In this document: positions 44,799-52,602 of the stretch, one piece after another
Layout: every line of letters begins with the position of its first letter
Numbering within the stretch: the first letter of the stretch is position 1
Assembly (NCBI RefSeq): GCF_003688495.1
Contig: NZ_REFH01000010.1
Location: 186,001-250,000, forward strand
Length of the DNA stretch: 64,000 nucleotides
Origin: Flavobacterium weaverense
GTDB lineage: Bacteria > Bacteroidota > Bacteroidia > Flavobacteriales > Flavobacteriaceae
Direction of reading: 5' to 3'
The notes under the pieces: generated by a model
Database searches by the model: none
What the model saw: only the letters and a program-made list of their open reading frames with translations
Told to the model about the DNA's origin: nothing
Position numbers and translations under genes: made by a program

Positions 44799-44838
44799 TG
44801 ACAATTTGACATTTTAAAACAATTGGCAGTACTTTTGC
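44799..44838 (+). promoter_or_regulatory. grpE promoter: TGACA direct repeat plus dual-reading core
   Basis: Two TGACA copies (44799-44803, 44807-44811) lie eight bases apart. TTG at 44806 and TACTTTTG at 44830-44837, with a 21-base spacer, fit the Bacteroidetes -33/-7 promoter. The same stretch TTGGCAGTACTTTTGCAA (44824-44839 region) also fits the sigma-54 layout TGGCA-n-n5-TTGC at -24/-12. Which factor uses it is not visible. Confidence 0.6.
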
Positions 44839-44859
44839 AATCCATGGAAAAGATTAACC

Positions 44860-45441
44860 ATGAAGTTTAAGAATTTTTTTAAAAATACAAGTAATATGAC
44901 TACTGAAAATACAGAAATCGATCAAGAATTAGAGGAGACAACATTAGATAATACTAATGCTGGTGAGGAGCAAGTTGTTGTTGAAGAATTAAGCTTAGAA
45001 GAGCAATTAACTCAAGACTTAGCGAAAGAGAAAGATAAATATTTACGATTATTTGCTGAATTTGAAAATTACAAACGAAGAACTACTAAAGAACGTATTG
45101 AGTTGTTCAAAACGGCTAATCAAGAAGTGCTATTAGCATTGTTACCAATCTTAGACGATTTTGACAGAGCAATTACTGAAATTAGCAAAACTGATGACGG
45201 ACCTTTATTAGAAGGTGTAGCGCTTATTAATGAGAAATTAAAAACGACTTTAGTATCTAAAGGTTTAGAGCAAGTTGATGTGAAAGCTGGAGATGCATTT
45301 GATGCTGACTTTGCTGAAGCAATTACTCAAATTCCTGCTCCATCTGAAAAGATGAAAGGTAAAATTGTTGATGTTCTTGAAAAAGGATATAAGTTAGGAG
45401 ACAAAATTATTCGTTTCCCAAAAGTTGTTATAGGTCAGTAA
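44860..45441 (+). CDS. grpE: Nucleotide exchange factor GrpE
   Basis: Releases ADP from DnaK in the Hsp70 cycle. It has 193 residues from the ATG at 44860; an ATG at 44896 (MTTENTE) is an alternative. An acidic N-terminus is followed by a long coiled coil (SLEEQLTQDLAKEKDKYLRLFAEFENYKRRTTKE). The C-terminal beta domain with the GrpE signature VDVLEKGYKLGDKIIRFPKVVI completes it. It is followed 57 bases later by dnaJ; dnaK is not in the window. Confidence 0.97.
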   Translation: MKFKNFFKNTSNMTTENTEIDQELEETTLDNTNAGEEQVVVEELSLEEQLTQDLAKEKDKYLRLFAEFENYKRRTTKERIELFKTANQEVLLALLPILDDFDRAITEISKTDDGPLLEGVALINEKLKTTLVSKGLEQVDVKAGDAFDADFAEAITQIPAPSEKMKGKIVDVLEKGYKLGDKIIRFPKVVIGQ

Positions 45442-45498
45442 TTCGTCAATTTAGAGTCGTAGATAGGTACGTCTTTACGTTTGCAAGAAAATATAAAA

Positions 45499-46617
45499 AT
45501 GAAAAAAGATTTTTACGAAATTTTAGGCATTACAAAAAGTGCTGATGCTGGCGAAATTAAAAAAGCATATAGAAAGCAAGCTATAGCGCATCACCCTGAC
45601 AAAAATCCTGGAGACAAATCGGCAGAGGAAAAATTTAAATTAGCCGCTGAAGCTTATGAAGTTTTAAGCGATCCTCAGAAAAAAGCGAAATATGATCAAT
45701 ATGGTCATCAAGCTTTTGATGGTTCTGGTGGTTTTGGTGGCGGCGGTGGTCATGGAGGCATGAACATGGACGATATCTTTAGTCAGTTCGGTGATATTTT
45801 CGGAGGCGGTTTTGGCGGCTTCGGAGGTGGCGGCGGAGGCGGTGTTCGTCGTGCTAAAGGAAGTAATCTTCGTATAAAAGTAAAATTAACGCTTGAAGAA
45901 ATTGCTAATGGCGTTGAGAAAAAAGTTAAAGTAAAACGTAAAGTACAAGCACCTGGTGTGAGTTATAAAACGTGTTCTACTTGTAATGGCCAAGGGCAAG
46001 TGATGCGTGTAACTAATACTATTTTAGGTCGTATGCAATCAGCTTCTACATGTCCTACTTGTAGTGGTTCAGGTCAAATATTAGATAAAAAGCCAGCAAA
46101 CGCTGATTCTCAAGGAATGATTCTTGAAGATGAAACGGTTTCTATTAAAATACCTGCTGGGGTTGTTGATGGAATGCAATTGAAAGTTTCAAGCAAAGGA
46201 AATGATGCACCAGGAAACAGTATTCCAGGTGATTTAATTGTTGCTATAGAAGAATTAGAACATGAATTCTTGAAACGTGAAGGAGAGAATTTACACTATG
46301 ATTTATATATCAGTTTTGCTGAAGCAGTTCTTGGTATTTCTAAGGATATCGAAGCTATCAACGGTAAGGTTCGAATTAAGTTAGAAGAAGGAATTCAGTC
46401 TGGTAAAATTCTTAGATTAAAAGGAAAAGGAATTCCTAGTATTAATGGTTACGGCAATGGAGATTTACTAGTTCATGTAAATGTTTGGACGCCTAAGACA
46501 TTAAATAAAGAGCAAAAACAATTTTTTGAAAATGCTTTAACGGATGATAATTTTATTCCAAATCCAGAGAAAACAGACAAATCATTTTTTGAGAAAGTAA
46601 AAGATATGTTTTCATAG
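45499..46617 (+). CDS. dnaJ: Chaperone protein DnaJ (Hsp40), reduced zinc finger
   Basis: Co-chaperone that delivers substrates to DnaK. It has 372 residues from MKKDFYEILG. The J domain has HPD at residues 32-34, then a Gly/Phe-rich region (about 75-115). The zinc region holds only two CxxCxGxG motifs, Cys159/Cys162 (CSTCNGQG) and Cys185/Cys188 (CPTCSGSG); typical DnaJ has four. C-terminal substrate domains follow. The upstream TTG at 45481 is not needed. It is in an operon with grpE and ends at a strong terminator. Confidence 0.96.
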   Translation: MKKDFYEILGITKSADAGEIKKAYRKQAIAHHPDKNPGDKSAEEKFKLAAEAYEVLSDPQKKAKYDQYGHQAFDGSGGFGGGGGHGGMNMDDIFSQFGDIFGGGFGGFGGGGGGGVRRAKGSNLRIKVKLTLEEIANGVEKKVKVKRKVQAPGVSYKTCSTCNGQGQVMRVTNTILGRMQSASTCPTCSGSGQILDKKPANADSQGMILEDETVSIKIPAGVVDGMQLKVSSKGNDAPGNSIPGDLIVAIEELEHEFLKREGENLHYDLYISFAEAVLGISKDIEAINGKVRIKLEEGIQSGKILRLKGKGIPSINGYGNGDLLVHVNVWTPKTLNKEQKQFFENALTDDNFIPNPEKTDKSFFEKVKDMFS

Positions 46618-46654
46618 ATAGCTCTGCAAATTATTGTATTGCTGTTATTATACT

Positions 46655-46690
46655 AAAACCCATCCTTAATTAAATAAGGATGGGTTTTTT
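46655..46690 (+). terminator. Hairpin terminator after dnaJ
   Basis: A 14-bp perfect stem (AAAACCCATCCTTA with its complement) and six-base loop with T6. Confidence 0.8.
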
Positions 46691-46752
46691 GTGTCATAAT
46701 CATAAGTATTTCGGCAGTAATTATTTACTTTTACAGCAATTAAAAATAAAGC

Positions 46753-47676
46753 ATGAGTAATATACTTGAGGTTAATAAAGTAGTAAAGCGCTATGGCGAT
46801 TATGTAGCACTTAATGAAGTTACATTAGCTGTCCCTAAAGGAAGTATCTACGGACTTTTAGGTCCAAACGGTGCAGGAAAAACTTCCCTTATCCGAATTA
46901 TAAACCAAATTACCTTGCCAGATAGTGGCCAAATTTTATTAGATGGTGAAAAGTTGCAACCCAAGCATGTACAATATATAGGATATCTTCCAGAAGAAAG
47001 GGGATTGTATAATACTATGAAAGTAGGAGAGCAATGTTTGTATTTAGCGCAAATGAAAGGACTTTCAAAAGCTGAAGCTAAAAAACAACTTGAATATTGG
47101 TTCGATAGATTAGAAATTCAAGGTTGGTGGAATAAAAAAATCCAAGAATTATCTAAAGGAATGGCGCAAAAAATTCAATTTGTCGTTTGTGTTCTCCACA
47201 AGCCAAAATTGTTGATTTTTGACGAGCCCTTTTCTGGTTTTGATCCAGTGAATGCAAATATTATAAAAGATGAAATATTAAAACTTCGTGAAGATGGAGC
47301 TACTATTATTTTCTCTACACACCGTATGGAAAGCGTCGAGGAACTTTGTGATCATATCGCATTAATCCATAAGTCAAATAAGTTGATTGAAGGAAAGCTA
47401 AATGATGTAAAAAGAAAATTCAAAACGAATAGTTATGAAGTTGGAATTTTATCAGATAATGTGGAAGGATTAATGTATGACATCACGCAAAAATTCACAG
47501 TTAGACCAGCTAATTTTAAATCTTTAAATGATTCTTTAAAGTTGGAAATCCAATTAGGAAATGCATCTCCTAACGATTTGCTAAGTTTGTTAACTAAAAG
47601 AGGTCAAGTGAATCACTTTGTAGAAAAAATACCAACAGTCAACGACATTTTCATCCAAACTGTTAGCGATAAATAA
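46753..47676 (+). CDS. ABC transporter ATP-binding protein (NatA-like)
   Basis: ATPase subunit of 307 residues. Walker A is GPNGAGKTS (near 37-45), the Q-loop region lies in YLPEERGLYNTMKV, the ABC signature is ELSKGMAQKIQF and Walker B is LLIFDEPFSGFDP, with switch His in STHRMES. The C-terminal part is the DUF4162 extension of drug/Na+ exporters. It is paired with the permease gene 55 bases downstream. Substrate unknown; NatAB-like extrusion is the closest pattern. Confidence 0.93.
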   Translation: MSNILEVNKVVKRYGDYVALNEVTLAVPKGSIYGLLGPNGAGKTSLIRIINQITLPDSGQILLDGEKLQPKHVQYIGYLPEERGLYNTMKVGEQCLYLAQMKGLSKAEAKKQLEYWFDRLEIQGWWNKKIQELSKGMAQKIQFVVCVLHKPKLLIFDEPFSGFDPVNANIIKDEILKLREDGATIIFSTHRMESVEELCDHIALIHKSNKLIEGKLNDVKRKFKTNSYEVGILSDNVEGLMYDITQKFTVRPANFKSLNDSLKLEIQLGNASPNDLLSLLTKRGQVNHFVEKIPTVNDIFIQTVSDK

Positions 47677-47731
47677 ACCTTACTATTGTGATTTTAAGTC
47701 TAAAATCATTAATCTAAAATCATACATATAA

Positions 47732-49048
47732 ATGAGCATAATTTCATTAATCATAAAAAGAGAATTTATTTCGAAAGTTCGCAATAAATCTTTTATAGTT
47801 ATGACTTTCTTAAGTCCGTTACTGTTTGTTGCGTTAGCAGGTTTTGTGGGCTATTTGAGTTCGATGAAAGCAGATACAAAACAAATTGCCATTCACGATG
47901 AATCGGGATTATTTGTAAAAGAGTTTACGTCTAAGAATAAAAAAGACGCCGATTATAAATACCTAGATTTATCGCTAGTCGATTTGCAGTATTTGAAGGA
48001 TAGTATTACTAATGAAAGTTACGAAGGGCTTTTATATATTCCAAAATCAACTAACTCAAAAGAATTAGAAAATAGTATTCAGTTCATTTCAAACGATAGT
48101 CCAAGTATTTCTTTTACGCAGAAAATTCAAAACATCATCGAAGCTAAATTGACAAAGACTAATCTTGTTAATGCAAATTTAGATACTTTAGTCATAAATA
48201 AAGCGCAAGCAAATGTCAATATTAACTTGACTAAAGCTTCTGGAGAAGAAAGTGTTAAAGGACTCAATGAGATCAAAATCGGAATTGGTGGCGCATTTGG
48301 TTATTTGATTATGATGTTTATCATCATTTACGGTAACATGGTAATGCGCAGTGTAATAGAGGAAAAAACAAGCAGAATTGTAGAGATTATTATTTCTTCG
48401 GTGAAACCATTCCAGTTAATGATTGGGAAAATTATCGGAACATCGTTAGCAGGTTTGCTACAATTCTTTATTTGGGCAGCAATTGGTTTGTTATTAATGT
48501 TTGCGGCTTCTGCATTTTTTGGTGTAAATGTTGGTCCAACAGCCCGAATATCACCTGAGTTAATGGATGCAGCTCAACAGGAAATGGCTGGCACAGTCCA
48601 AATGTATATCAAGGAATTATGGAATTTACCTATTGCTAGTATTTTAATTGGTTTTGTAGTTTATTTCATTGGCGGTTACTTTCTTTACAGTTCATTTTAT
48701 GCTGCCATTGGTGCCGCGGTTGACAATCAAACCGATTCGCAACAGTTTTTATTACCTATTATGATGCCGCTAATATTAGCCGTTTATATCGGTTTTTTCA
48801 CCGTTATCAATGATCCACACGGCACAGTCGCAGTGATTTTTTCAATGATTCCGTTGACTTCACCTATTGTAATGCTTATGCGAATTCCGTTTGGCGTACC
48901 TTTGTGGCAAATCGCAATTTCAGTAACACTGTTATTTGCTAGCTTTTTTGCTGTAGTTTGGTTTGCAGCAAAAATATACAGAATAGGAATCTTGATGTAT
49001 GGTAAAAAACCAAGTTGGATGGAATTATACAAATGGTTGAAATATTAA
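47732..49048 (+). CDS. ABC-2 type transporter permease (NatB-like)
   Basis: Membrane partner of the preceding ATPase, 438 residues. The first helix (SFIVMTFLSPLLFVALAGFVGYL) is followed by an extracytoplasmic domain of about 150 residues. Five or six C-terminal helices follow, with the ABC-2 segment VIEEKTSRIVEIIISSVKPFQLMIGKIIG, characteristic of NatB/YhaP. A short repeat of TCTAAAATCAT units lies just before the start. Export of an ion or drug is likely but not proven. Confidence 0.91.
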   Translation: MSIISLIIKREFISKVRNKSFIVMTFLSPLLFVALAGFVGYLSSMKADTKQIAIHDESGLFVKEFTSKNKKDADYKYLDLSLVDLQYLKDSITNESYEGLLYIPKSTNSKELENSIQFISNDSPSISFTQKIQNIIEAKLTKTNLVNANLDTLVINKAQANVNINLTKASGEESVKGLNEIKIGIGGAFGYLIMMFIIIYGNMVMRSVIEEKTSRIVEIIISSVKPFQLMIGKIIGTSLAGLLQFFIWAAIGLLLMFAASAFFGVNVGPTARISPELMDAAQQEMAGTVQMYIKELWNLPIASILIGFVVYFIGGYFLYSSFYAAIGAAVDNQTDSQQFLLPIMMPLILAVYIGFFTVINDPHGTVAVIFSMIPLTSPIVMLMRIPFGVPLWQIAISVTLLFASFFAVVWFAAKIYRIGILMYGKKPSWMELYKWLKY

Positions 49049-49092
49049 AATCCCAATTATTTGAGTTTCCACAAAAAAATAATTAATTTTAA

Positions 49093-49175
49093 GGAGCTAT
49101 TTCCCGATTTACATTACAATCTTTTATTACTCGCTAGGGCGAATTATATAAGGATTTTCATTTCAATCGGGGCTA
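49093..49175 (+). repeat. Dispersed GGAGCT/GGGGCTA-family repeat, copy C
   Basis: It starts GGAGCTATTTCCCG and ends TTTCAATCGGGGCTA. The core CTCGCTAGGGCGAA can form a small TCGC/GCGA hairpin, unlike the cores of the other copies. It lies between the ABC permease and response regulator genes and points towards the latter. Confidence 0.75.
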
Positions 49176-49268
49176 GGGCATATTATTTGCAAATTGATAT
49201 AAGGTTTTAAGACAAAATCGAAATTATAAGCCAAAGTAAATTTTAAGCCATTAAAAAAAAGTAAAAAC

Positions 49269-50432
49269 ATGCCGAAAATATTAATAATAGAAGACGAAGC
49301 TGCAATACGTAGAGTTTTAAATAAAATTCTTTCTGAAGAAAATGATACCTATCAAGTAGAAGAAGCAGAAGATGGTTTAATAGGTTTTGAGAAAATAAAA
49401 AATAACGATTACGATCTTGTTTTATGTGATATCAAAATGCCTAAAATGGACGGTGTTGAGGTTCTAGAAGCAGTAAAGAAAATCAAACCTGAAATCCCTA
49501 TGGTTATGATTTCTGGTCACGGTGATATGGAAACTGCAATAAATACAATGCGTTTAGGTGCTTTTGATTATATATCAAAACCACCAGATTTAAACCGTTT
49601 ATTGAATACAGTTCGAAATGCTTTAGACAAAAAACAACTCGTAGTAGAGAACAAAATCTTAAAGAAAAAGGTTAGTAAAAACTACGAAATGATTGGCGAA
49701 AGCGAAGCTATTAATCATATTAAAGTAATGATTGATAAAGTAGCAGAAACGGAAGCTAGAGTTCTTATAACGGGTCCAAATGGAACTGGTAAAGAATTAG
49801 TTGCGCATCAGTTACACGAAAAAAGTGTGCGCGCTAATTTTCCTTTAATCGAAGTAAATTGTGCTGCTATTCCGTCAGAATTAATAGAAAGTGAATTGTT
49901 TGGTCATGTAAAAGGAGCTTTTACATCAGCGGTGAAAGATCGTGCTGGAAAATTTGAAGCAGCAGATAAAGGAACTATTTTCTTAGATGAAATTGGTGAT
50001 ATGAGCCTTTCAGCTCAAGCTAAAGTGTTACGAGCTCTACAAGAAAGCATGATTACTAGAGTAGGAGCAGATAAAGATATAAAAGTCGATGTACGAGTAG
50101 TTGCGGCTACTAATAAAGATTTAAAAGTGGAAATTGCGGAAGGTCGTTTCCGTGAGGATTTGTACCATCGATTAGCAGTGATACTAATAAAAGTTCCTGC
50201 TTTAAATGAAAGACGTGATGATATTCCAATGTTGATTAGTCACTTTGCAAATAAAATCGCTACTGAACAAGGAAATGCAGTGAAGAAGTTTTCAGCGGCA
50301 GCTATAAACCTATTGCAAGCATATGACTGGACAGGAAACATTCGTGAACTGCGAAATGTAGTCGAACGATTAATTATTCTTGGAGGAACAGAAATCTCAG
50401 AGAATGATGTAAAGTTGTTTGCTAGTAAATAG
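49269..50432 (+). CDS. Sigma-54-type (NtrC-like) response regulator without DNA-binding domain
   Basis: Two-component response regulator of 387 residues. The receiver domain has phosphoacceptor Asp54 (VLCDIKMPKMDG). The central AAA+ domain has Walker A GPNGTGKE (169-176) and Walker B GTIFLDEIGDM. The sigma-54 contact loop reads GAFTSA (216-221) in place of the canonical GAFTGA. The protein ends twelve residues after GNIRELRNVVERLIIL, so the usual C-terminal Fis-type helix-turn-helix is absent. No histidine kinase gene is adjacent. It may act from solution on sigma-54, or in another way. Confidence 0.92.
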   Translation: MPKILIIEDEAAIRRVLNKILSEENDTYQVEEAEDGLIGFEKIKNNDYDLVLCDIKMPKMDGVEVLEAVKKIKPEIPMVMISGHGDMETAINTMRLGAFDYISKPPDLNRLLNTVRNALDKKQLVVENKILKKKVSKNYEMIGESEAINHIKVMIDKVAETEARVLITGPNGTGKELVAHQLHEKSVRANFPLIEVNCAAIPSELIESELFGHVKGAFTSAVKDRAGKFEAADKGTIFLDEIGDMSLSAQAKVLRALQESMITRVGADKDIKVDVRVVAATNKDLKVEIAEGRFREDLYHRLAVILIKVPALNERRDDIPMLISHFANKIATEQGNAVKKFSAAAINLLQAYDWTGNIRELRNVVERLIILGGTEISENDVKLFASK

Positions 50433-50456
50433 ATTTTCTTTTCAGCGGTAACATTT

Positions 50457-50603
50457 ATGATAAAATTTAAAAACGCTGCCATCGTATTAATAATGCTTCT
50501 TGTATTATTTTTAGGATTTAAACTTTTTAGATTTTTTCAAATCGATAGTTGTTTAGATGCCGAGTTAAAATGGGATTATGAAAAAAACGAGTGTGTTACT
50601 TAA
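50457..50603 (+). CDS. Small single-helix membrane protein
   Basis: A 48-codon frame from ATG 50457 to TAA 50603. It encodes one strongly hydrophobic helix (AAIVLIMLLVLFLGFKLF, about residues 7-24) and then a polar tail with two cysteines, DSCLDAELKWDYEKNECVT. Such a CLD...W.Y...C tail occurs in small Bacteroidetes envelope proteins that I know only by pattern. It fits neatly between the response regulator and the DEAD-box gene on the same strand. Function unknown. Confidence 0.55.
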   Translation: MIKFKNAAIVLIMLLVLFLGFKLFRFFQIDSCLDAELKWDYEKNECVT

Positions 50604-50655
50604 TTTAAAGAGTTCCATTCGAATAAATATTGAATAAGCTTTAAGCTATAGAAAA

Positions 50656-51360
50656 ATGAAATTAAAAAAAATAAACGAAAAGCTACAAGAAGCTTTAATT
50701 GAGAATGGTTTAACTGAAGCTAATGAGCTGCAGCAGGAAACGTTCTCGACGATAAAAAGTGGTGCAGACTGTCTAATTATCTCTGAAGCAGGAAGTGGAA
50801 AAACTACTACAATTGTTCTGAATGTTATTCAGCAATTAGCTAAAGAGACGGAAGAGTCACCACGCGCTTTAATCATTGTAGAAGATAAAGCAAAGGTTTT
50901 AGAAATGGAAGCGCTTTTTGAAAAATACGGCAAGCATACCGAGCTACAAGTTTATGGAGTGCACGACAAAGGAGATATGGAGTACGACAAAAATTATATT
51001 TCTACAGGAGTAGACGTATTGATTGGTACACCAAATAAATTAAACGATATGTTCACTACAGCAGGTTTTAATGTGAACCGTTTAAAAATGTTTATTGTAG
51101 ATGATCCAGATCCTATGTTGAAATTGCGCCATGAAACTAAAATTATGCGTCTTTCAAATAGTATTAGTAAAACGCAAAGAATTGTTTTTGCTAATCAGAT
51201 CACAGAAAGAATAGAGATTTTAATTGAAAAAATGTTGGTTGAACCTTTCATTTTTGAAATGGATGAAGAGGATGAAGATGAAGATGATGAAGACGAAGAA
51301 ATTCAAGACGAGGATAAAGACGACATTGTTGACGAATCTGATTTAGAAGAAAAGAATTAG
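50656..51360 (+). CDS. Degenerate one-domain DEAD-box helicase-like protein
   Basis: Protein of 234 residues matching the first RecA-like domain of DEAD-box RNA helicases. It has a Q-motif-like LTEANELQQETF and motif I SEAGSGKTTT with Lys49. TPNKLNDMF corresponds to motif Ib. Motif II is VDDPD rather than DEAD, and motif III SAT is replaced by FAN. The second helicase domain is missing; instead there is an acidic tail (about residues 208-234, mostly Asp/Glu). It is unlikely to unwind RNA, and could bind nucleotide or RNA or act as a decoy. Neighbour genes suggest no fixed role. Confidence 0.8.
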   Translation: MKLKKINEKLQEALIENGLTEANELQQETFSTIKSGADCLIISEAGSGKTTTIVLNVIQQLAKETEESPRALIIVEDKAKVLEMEALFEKYGKHTELQVYGVHDKGDMEYDKNYISTGVDVLIGTPNKLNDMFTTAGFNVNRLKMFIVDDPDPMLKLRHETKIMRLSNSISKTQRIVFANQITERIEILIEKMLVEPFIFEMDEEDEDEDDEDEEIQDEDKDDIVDESDLEEKN

Positions 51361-51384
51361 TACTAATAAATAAAAAACAATATC

Positions 51385-51603
51385 ATGGGATTAATGAAAG
51401 TATTTTCAGGAAGCGAAATTCTTGCTATGGCTCTACAAGAAAAAATTGAAGCAATAGGTGTAGATGTTGTAGCTAAAAATAATATACAATCTGCTCGATT
51501 GGGTGGTTTTGGAAATTCAGATTTAGCAGTAGAATTATTTGTTCAAGAAACAGAATTTGCAAAAGTAAATCCAGTAATTGAAGAGTTTAGAATGAGTATC
51601 TAA
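51385..51603 (+). CDS. DUF2007 domain protein
   Basis: Small protein of 72 residues, MGLMKVFSGSEILAMALQEKIEAIGV..., with the DUF2007 pattern of a PII-like ferredoxin fold ending VNPVIEEFRM. The domain is described as a putative signal-transducing module; its partner is unknown. It lies 24 bases after the DEAD-box gene and 29 before the Cof hydrolase gene, so an operon is likely. Confidence 0.8.
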   Translation: MGLMKVFSGSEILAMALQEKIEAIGVDVVAKNNIQSARLGGFGNSDLAVELFVQETEFAKVNPVIEEFRMSI

Positions 51604-51632
51604 ACTCAAATTTTAATTGCTAAAAGAATTAA

Positions 51633-52436
51633 ATGAAATATAAAATGCTGGTACTGGACATGGATGATACCTTGTTGACAGATGACCATAAAATTTCAGA
51701 TGAGAATAAAGAGATGCTTTTTAAAGCTCAAGAGTTAGGTGTTTACGTTGTTTTGGCTTCTGGTAGACCTACTTTAGCAATGATTAATTTCGCTAAGGAA
51801 TTAAAATTAGATCAAAATAATTCTTACATGCTGTCTTTTAACGGTGCAGTCGTTACTGACTTGAAGGAAGATAAAGTGCTGTTTGAACAAACTCTGACGC
51901 AACAACAAATTCATGAATTGTATGATTACAGTGTAGCAAGCAAAACACATATCATTACTTATATTGATGGTAAAATTGTCAGCGAAACGGATTCAGAATA
52001 TATAGCAATTGAAAAAAATATAACAGGATTACAACATAATAAAGTTCCTAATTTTAAGCAAGCGGTTACTTCATCGGCAGTAAAATGCATATTATTAGAG
52101 GAACCGAGTTATCTGAAAAAGGTTGAAACCGACCTAAAATTAGCGATGCCTCATTTGAGTGTTTCTATGTCAAAGCCATTTTTCTTAGAAGTGGCACCAA
52201 ACGGAATTGATAAAGCGGCGAGTGTAAAATTTCTAGCAGATAGATTAAATATTCTTCAAAGTGAAATTATCGCTGTTGGCAATGCTGGTAACGATTTATC
52301 GATGATTGAATATGCAGGACTAGGAGTTTGGGTTGATAATGTTGATTCAGATTTAAGACATATTGCTGATGTTATTGTTGCCTCAAATAATAATCATGGA
52401 GTTGCTGAAGTAGTGAGAAGATTTATATTGAATTGA
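51633..52436 (+). CDS. Cof-type HAD-IIB hydrolase
   Basis: Phosphatase of 267 residues. Motif I is LDMDDTLLTDDH, motif II VLASGRPT, the motif III lysine lies in the region before ASVKFLADRLN (GIDKAASVK), and motif IV is AVGNAGNDLSMIEYAG. The large C2b cap domain places it with Cof/YbiV-type sugar-phosphate or cofactor phosphatases. The substrate is not predictable. Confidence 0.92.
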   Translation: MKYKMLVLDMDDTLLTDDHKISDENKEMLFKAQELGVYVVLASGRPTLAMINFAKELKLDQNNSYMLSFNGAVVTDLKEDKVLFEQTLTQQQIHELYDYSVASKTHIITYIDGKIVSETDSEYIAIEKNITGLQHNKVPNFKQAVTSSAVKCILLEEPSYLKKVETDLKLAMPHLSVSMSKPFFLEVAPNGIDKAASVKFLADRLNILQSEIIAVGNAGNDLSMIEYAGLGVWVDNVDSDLRHIADVIVASNNNHGVAEVVRRFILN

Positions 52437-52458
52437 GAATGTATTCAAAATAACTTAT

Positions 52459-52502
52459 AATCCGATATTTATTCTATAAAGTAGTCTAAGTATCGGATTT
52501 CC
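52459..52502 (+). terminator. Possible terminator after the Cof hydrolase gene
   Basis: AATCCGATA and TATCGGATT (9 bp) around a long loop, followed by a short T-rich run. Weaker than the other terminators here. Confidence 0.45.
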
Positions 52503-52548
52503 TTATTAATAAATATTGCACTGCTTCGATTTAGTGGATTATAGTTTG

Positions 52549-52556
52549 TAAATTTG
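52549..52556 (+). promoter_or_regulatory. -7 promoter element for mtaB
   Basis: TAAATTTG, exact TAnnTTTG match, 46 bases before the ATG. Confidence 0.55.
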
Positions 52557-52602
52557 CACACTTAAATTTTTTGACAACGATTTCATTAGTTTAAGAGTTA
52601 TT

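Noticed and set aside
45720..45850. Glycine-codon-rich repeat
   Set aside because: It is the Gly/Phe-rich linker of DnaJ, explained by the protein.
47690..47731. Short TCTAAAATCAT tandem before the ABC permease gene
   Set aside because: Only two imperfect units; too short and AT-rich to call a functional repeat.
51260..51350. GAA/GAT low-complexity repeat
   Set aside because: It encodes the acidic tail of the DEAD-box-like protein in frame; no independent repeat function is needed.
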